A DNA stretch of 64,000 bases from Otis tarda (taxonomy: Eukaryota > Chordata > Aves > Otidiformes > Otididae): the NCBI GenBank assembly GCA_026413225.1, contig CM048552.1:209387553-209451552 (forward strand), given 5' to 3'. This document shows positions 60,311 to 64,000 of the stretch, in pieces. A model generated the notes under the pieces. The model was not told where the DNA came from and did not search any database. It was given only the letters and a program-made list of their open reading frames with translations. Position numbers and translations under genes: made by a program. How positions within the stretch are numbered: the first letter of the stretch is position 1; each line of letters begins with the position of its first letter.

Positions 60311-60766
60311 TGGAAGATGTCCCTGTACAAGGAAGGGGGGTTGGACTAGATGGCTTTTAAAGGCCTTTTCCAACCCAAACCATTCTAGGAGTGTATGATT
60401 GCTCTTTCACTAGTACCTCTAGAGCTGTTCCTTATTTTTTAAATACAGATTAATTAGAGAAAATTCTCAGGGTGTATGTCTTTCTCAGAAACAGCACTTT
60501 TACCTATGTCTTTCACTTATCCTTTCTGTATGTCACCCTGCAACATCATTGATGGCTGTTAATTGCATTGCCCCATTGAAGTGGGGCATCCAGGAACACA
60601 AGTGACTTGAGGAAAAGGTTTCATTATTCATGACCTTCTGTGGCTTACAGACTGATATCACCCTGCTGTTACTGATGTCTTATAGCAGCTGTGATGCAAT
60701 TTTAGTCATCTCCACTGGGTACTCAGAATGAGTTTTAAAACTTAGGCACCATCAAAAATGGAGAAA

Positions 60767-60824
60767 TGTATACATATATATGTATATGTGCATATATATA
60801 TGCATACATGTTAATATGTATATA
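60767..60824. repeat. Alternating purine-pyrimidine AT block with two perfect palindromes
   Basis: TATACATATATATGTATA (60769-60786) and TGCATATATATATGCA (60789-60804) are each perfect palindromes, two bases apart. GCATACATGTTAATATGTATAT follows. This may be a microsatellite of (TATG)/(CATA) origin. Confidence 0.85.
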
Positions 60825-61714
60825 GAAACCAACATTTTGGAACCATTAAGAAGTTAATTTTCATATACATTTTACCATAATGACAAAGAGTACTGCTTGC
60901 ATTTGTTCCCTCTCCCCTTTCAGCTACATCCCTCTAGGCCTCCTACATCCCAATTGAAATATTATTTCTAAATTGCTAAAATAAGGTGAATGATATCGTC
61001 TTTCAAAGAAGATCCCTAAAAAAAAAAAGTACTCCTGAGCAGTAAGTGGAAAAATCTACATTCTCTAAAGCATGCCCATCTTATCAGACAACAGTTTTGA
61101 ATCCATGGTCGCTTTTGAGAATTTCCTGAAAACTGCTATTGAGAAGACCTATCTCAGCAGTAAGACCTCATCTCTTTAGGGTCTGTAATTAATGTCACCA
61201 TGAAAAAAAAAAAAAATTTCAAAATTTTCCACTGTGTAGTGATGCCCAACACATACTGACTGAACCACTGTTATCACCATTTTGCTGTTCTAGGTTTAAG
61301 GAAATACCTCAGATGTTGAGGACAAAGAATGATTATTTCTTTCTGGACATCGGACTCTTTTCAGTGACTCGAGCTGTGGAGAATTTGACACACAAAATTA
61401 AAATTTGAAAATGTCCTTAAGAGCTTTTTCAGTTTAACCCACTGGGATGTTTTGTTTCCACAAAGAAAAAATGCTAACTATATGAAAAATACAATATAGA
61501 ATTATTACATGTTAATGCACGTAATACTAGTTTAATATTATAAAGCAAATGTAAATGACAGCACCAAAATAAAGGATTTCAATATTATCAAAATTAGTTT
61601 AGAAAGTTAAAATTATTCCCTTCAATTTTTATCACTGAAAATTTTATCTTGATTTGCAAATATTTTCTACAAGTTACATCTCAATAGAAACTTTTGACAC
61701 TGATAGTATCTAAG

Positions 61715-61795
61715 CAATTCTATTATTTCCCAGCAGTTAAAGAACATTTTGTTCACTGGTATTATTTCACCAATTCTATTATTTCCAAGCAGTTA
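61715..61795. repeat. Diverged 56-bp tandem duplication
   Basis: CAATTCTATTATTTCCCAGC then AGTTA (61715-61739) recurs at 61771-61795 with one mismatch, an offset of 56 bp. The upstream parts (CACTGATAGTATCTAAG versus CACTGGTATTATTTCAC) are also related, so the whole 56-bp unit was duplicated and then drifted. Confidence 0.75.
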
Positions 61796-62458
61796 GAGGG
61801 CTCTTTTTAAAATACCATGCCTTGCACATTTCTTCCATAGATGTCCTCTTCTCACTTCAATATTCCCTCGAGTCACATGCAACAAAGATCAGATAAATTC
61901 AGAGAATGTCTTCAGTTGAAATATCTTATAAAATGCAAATTATTGTTATATCTGATGATATTTCACAAGCTAACTGACTTTAGCACTGCTTTCTCTGTAA
62001 CCGTTTATAAAAGCTAAAAATCTCTGGCAATCTTTTTTGCTATGGGGATGTCTATAAACATTTTGTTATTACATCTATATGCAAAATTATTCTCAGTGTA
62101 GTACATAGGGTCAATATCTCTTTTGCATGGAGGACAAGACTGAATGAGACATGTATGCTGACAGCAGAATACCAATTGACTAGAGCTGTATGTTTCTAAG
62201 AGGAAAATTTTCTGTTCCCTTAATACTTTATTTAAATAGTTTTAGAAATAGCACTCCCCTTGACCCAAAGAAGTTATAGCATGCCCCATTTCACACATTA
62301 ACCAAAAATAACAACAAGTCTCTTAGGAAAACAAAGCCAGCGTCTACTGTCAATCATAATATAAGTAATATTTTAATTCCAACAAGGTCCTAAAGATCTA
62401 AAGTCCTATAAAACATGAGAATCTGGCCCAAAGAATAAAGAAAATCACAGTAAAATAT

Positions 62459-63027
62459 GATCTCGAGGGAGGTGATTCCGCCCCTCTACTCTGCTCTCGT
62501 GAGACCCCACCTGCAGGACTGCATCCAGTTCTGCAGCCCCCAACAAAAAAAGGACATGGACCAGGTGGAGAGGGTCTAGAGGAGGCCACGAAGATGATCA
62601 AAGGGCCAGAGCACCTCTCCTATGAGGACAGGCTGAGAGAGTTGGGGCTGTTCAGCCTGGAGAAGAGGAGGCTCCAGGGAGACCTTATAGCAGTCTTCTG
62701 GTACCCAAAGGGGGCCTACAGGAAAGACAGGGAAAAATTCTTCAGTAGGGCCTGTTGCAGCAGGACAAGGGGTAATGGTTTCAAAATAGAGATTCAGATT
62801 AGATATTAGGAAAAATTTTTTTAGAATGAAGATGGTGGAACACTGGCCTAGGTTGCCCAGAGAGGTGGTGGATGCCCCATCCCTGGAAACATTCAAGGCC
62901 AGGTTGGATGAAGCTGTGAGCAACCTGATCTGGTTGGAGATGTCCCTGCTTCTCCTTGCAGGGGGGTTGGACTAGATGACCTTTGAAGGTCCCTTCCAAC
63001 CCTAACCATTCTATGATTTTATGATTG
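62459..63027 (+). mobile_element. CR1 LINE, sense, 569 bp, well preserved
   Basis: Starts at GATCTCGAGGGAGGTGATTC (ORF2 codons REVI) and ends at the tail CCATTCTATGATTTTATG near 63025. Reading includes [40 protein letters not shown] and [19 protein letters not shown] deletion of the GGRFRLD-type codons near 62787 shifts the frame, and the [14 protein letters not shown] end follows in another phase. The DNA stays close to the copy at 46755, so both may belong to the same younger subfamily. The element has no 5' half. Confidence 0.94.
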
Positions 63028-64000
63028 TATATACACTAAGTGAAAATCTACCGCTACTAAAGTCAATGCAAAAAAAAAGATATTACCAATTTCAAATAAT
63101 TTTATTGATGTTCTTTAAAGTATAAAACAAATGTTAATGCACACACCATGACAGTGAATTTTATGTAAACCTCAGTTATAAAGAGTTGCTGCTCCCCAGT
63201 ATTATTCTGGCAGATTATCAACTCTACTTGAGCTATTCTACAAAAGCAGAATAAGAGAGTCTGAGAGCATCTTTTTCTATCCCCTGCTCATCACCTCATT
63301 CAAAGTGGAATCCACATATTGAGATATGCTTTAAGAGGTGTTTGTGAATGTTTGTCCAGTCTCAGTGACTGGAACATTGAATACAGTGTAAGGGCATCAT
63401 GCAATTATCAGATAGTATTCTGAACAGAAGAATACATATATGAACAATTTCATATAAGTCCTCAGTTCTTGGGTACCTTTAATCTAAGTGTGGTTTCCCG
63501 ATCTTGAGCCTATATGGAGTTTACTCCCATAAACATTGCAAAAATGATGGAAACTATTTAAACTATTAGTGATTGCTCAGAAAGTCAAGGAGTTTGGTCC
63601 TGATTTAGATGACAGAAATACTGTGTGGGTCTCTAGTGGAAGTACATTTGAAGGGCAGGTGGGCAGGAGATATTCCAGCTTGTATTTATCAGTCAGAATG
63701 GAGGAAAGGCCACTAAGAGTTATTTGTTAGTGACTCAGCAAGACAAGTCAAACTGGACTATAAAAAGGTTTTTCTCTTATCACGAGGGAGGAGTATAGGA
63801 GGATCTGTTGTGAGAGGTGACTCATGTCTAGGAAATAGAAGAATGCATTTGGGTTAGTCTTTTGTGAGCTGGAGAAATGCAATACAGCTGTTGAATTTTT
63901 TTTTTAATCTGTGTCTGAAGAGAGAGAAATAAGTGAAATAAATAAATAAAATAAACATACACCATAGGAAGGGCTTTTTTCCGTCCTCCACCAAACCAAC
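63028..64000. other. Unique AT-rich sequence to the window end
   Basis: No gene recognised. An (AAAT)n tract lies at 63936-63955 and a T run at 63897-63905. Confidence 0.6.
63936..63955. repeat. (AAAT)n microsatellite
   Basis: About five AAAT-type units. Confidence 0.8.

Larger units (their letters stand above)
58920..60402 (+). mobile_element. CR1 LINE, sense, longest copy (about 1.48 kb)
   Basis: Starts within ORF2 upstream of the RT palm (VHKSTGIDEMHPMVLRELAN at about 58927) and ends with the tail CCATTCTAGGAGTGTATG near 60400. It covers the RT fingers/palm, the C-terminus and the 3' UTR (TTGGACTAGATGGCTTTTAAAG). It is old and damaged: a stop after IIFEK, a deletion removing most of the QGSVLGP box (GGGATAAGTAATGTTCAG), the catalytic FADD changed to TDYTKL, a further deletion near 59650, and several frameshifts. 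Confidence 0.92.
60403..62458. other. 2 kb of unique AT-rich sequence
   Basis: No gene. Contains paired AT palindromes (60769-60804), an A run near 61203-61215 and a diverged tandem duplication (61715-61795). Confidence 0.6.

Overview
The window looks like non-coding DNA from a bird genome. The main evidence is the repeat content: at least eleven CR1 (chicken repeat 1) LINE pieces with the diagnostic 3' end, an ATTCTRTG octamer tail after a TTGGACTAGATGRCCTTT-type block, plus long avian-type retroviral LTRs. The LTR families resemble those I know from Neoaves, songbirds in particular, but I would not go below 'bird' with confidence. There is no prokaryotic architecture, no multi-exon gene I can recognise, and no tRNA, rRNA or CRISPR. 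Every open frame longer than about 100 codons that I could explain lies inside a CR1 or an LTR. The rest have the length and composition expected by chance in AT-rich DNA.

Layout. 1-1245: an antisense CR1 split by a short sense CR1. 2270-3413: a sense CR1 with a readable but broken reverse-transcriptase (RT) end. 3.4-9.6 kb: unique sequence. 9639-10550: an antisense CR1 with a second antisense CR1 nested in it. 10.6-19.3 kb: unique. 19259-19837: a solo LTR with a 5-bp target duplication. 19.8-25.9 kb: unique. 25866 to about 26260: a CpG-rich LTR 5' part, then a short CR1 end at 26440. 29401-30506: a 1.1-kb solo LTR with a 5-bp target duplication and an internal periodic repeat. 30.5-41.9 kb: unique apart from a tiny CR1 tail at 33245. 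41970-43135: a very old CR1 of the CR1-L3 type. 46755-47578: antisense CR1. 47.6-58.9 kb: unique, the longest repeat-free stretch. 58920-60402: the longest CR1 copy. 62459-63027: sense CR1. The last kilobase is unique.

About 15% of the window is recognisable transposon. None of the elements seen here could move by itself: all CR1 copies are 5'-truncated and carry stops, frameshifts or deletions, and the LTRs are solo or partial with no internal viral genes next to them. The window is therefore best read as intron or intergenic DNA. I found no new multi-gene system. The points most worth a second look are the nested CR1 junctions, a cluster of CR1 truncation points, the roughly 47-bp periodicity inside the large LTR, a strong G-quadruplex motif, an exact 30-bp tandem duplication, and paired perfect AT palindromes.
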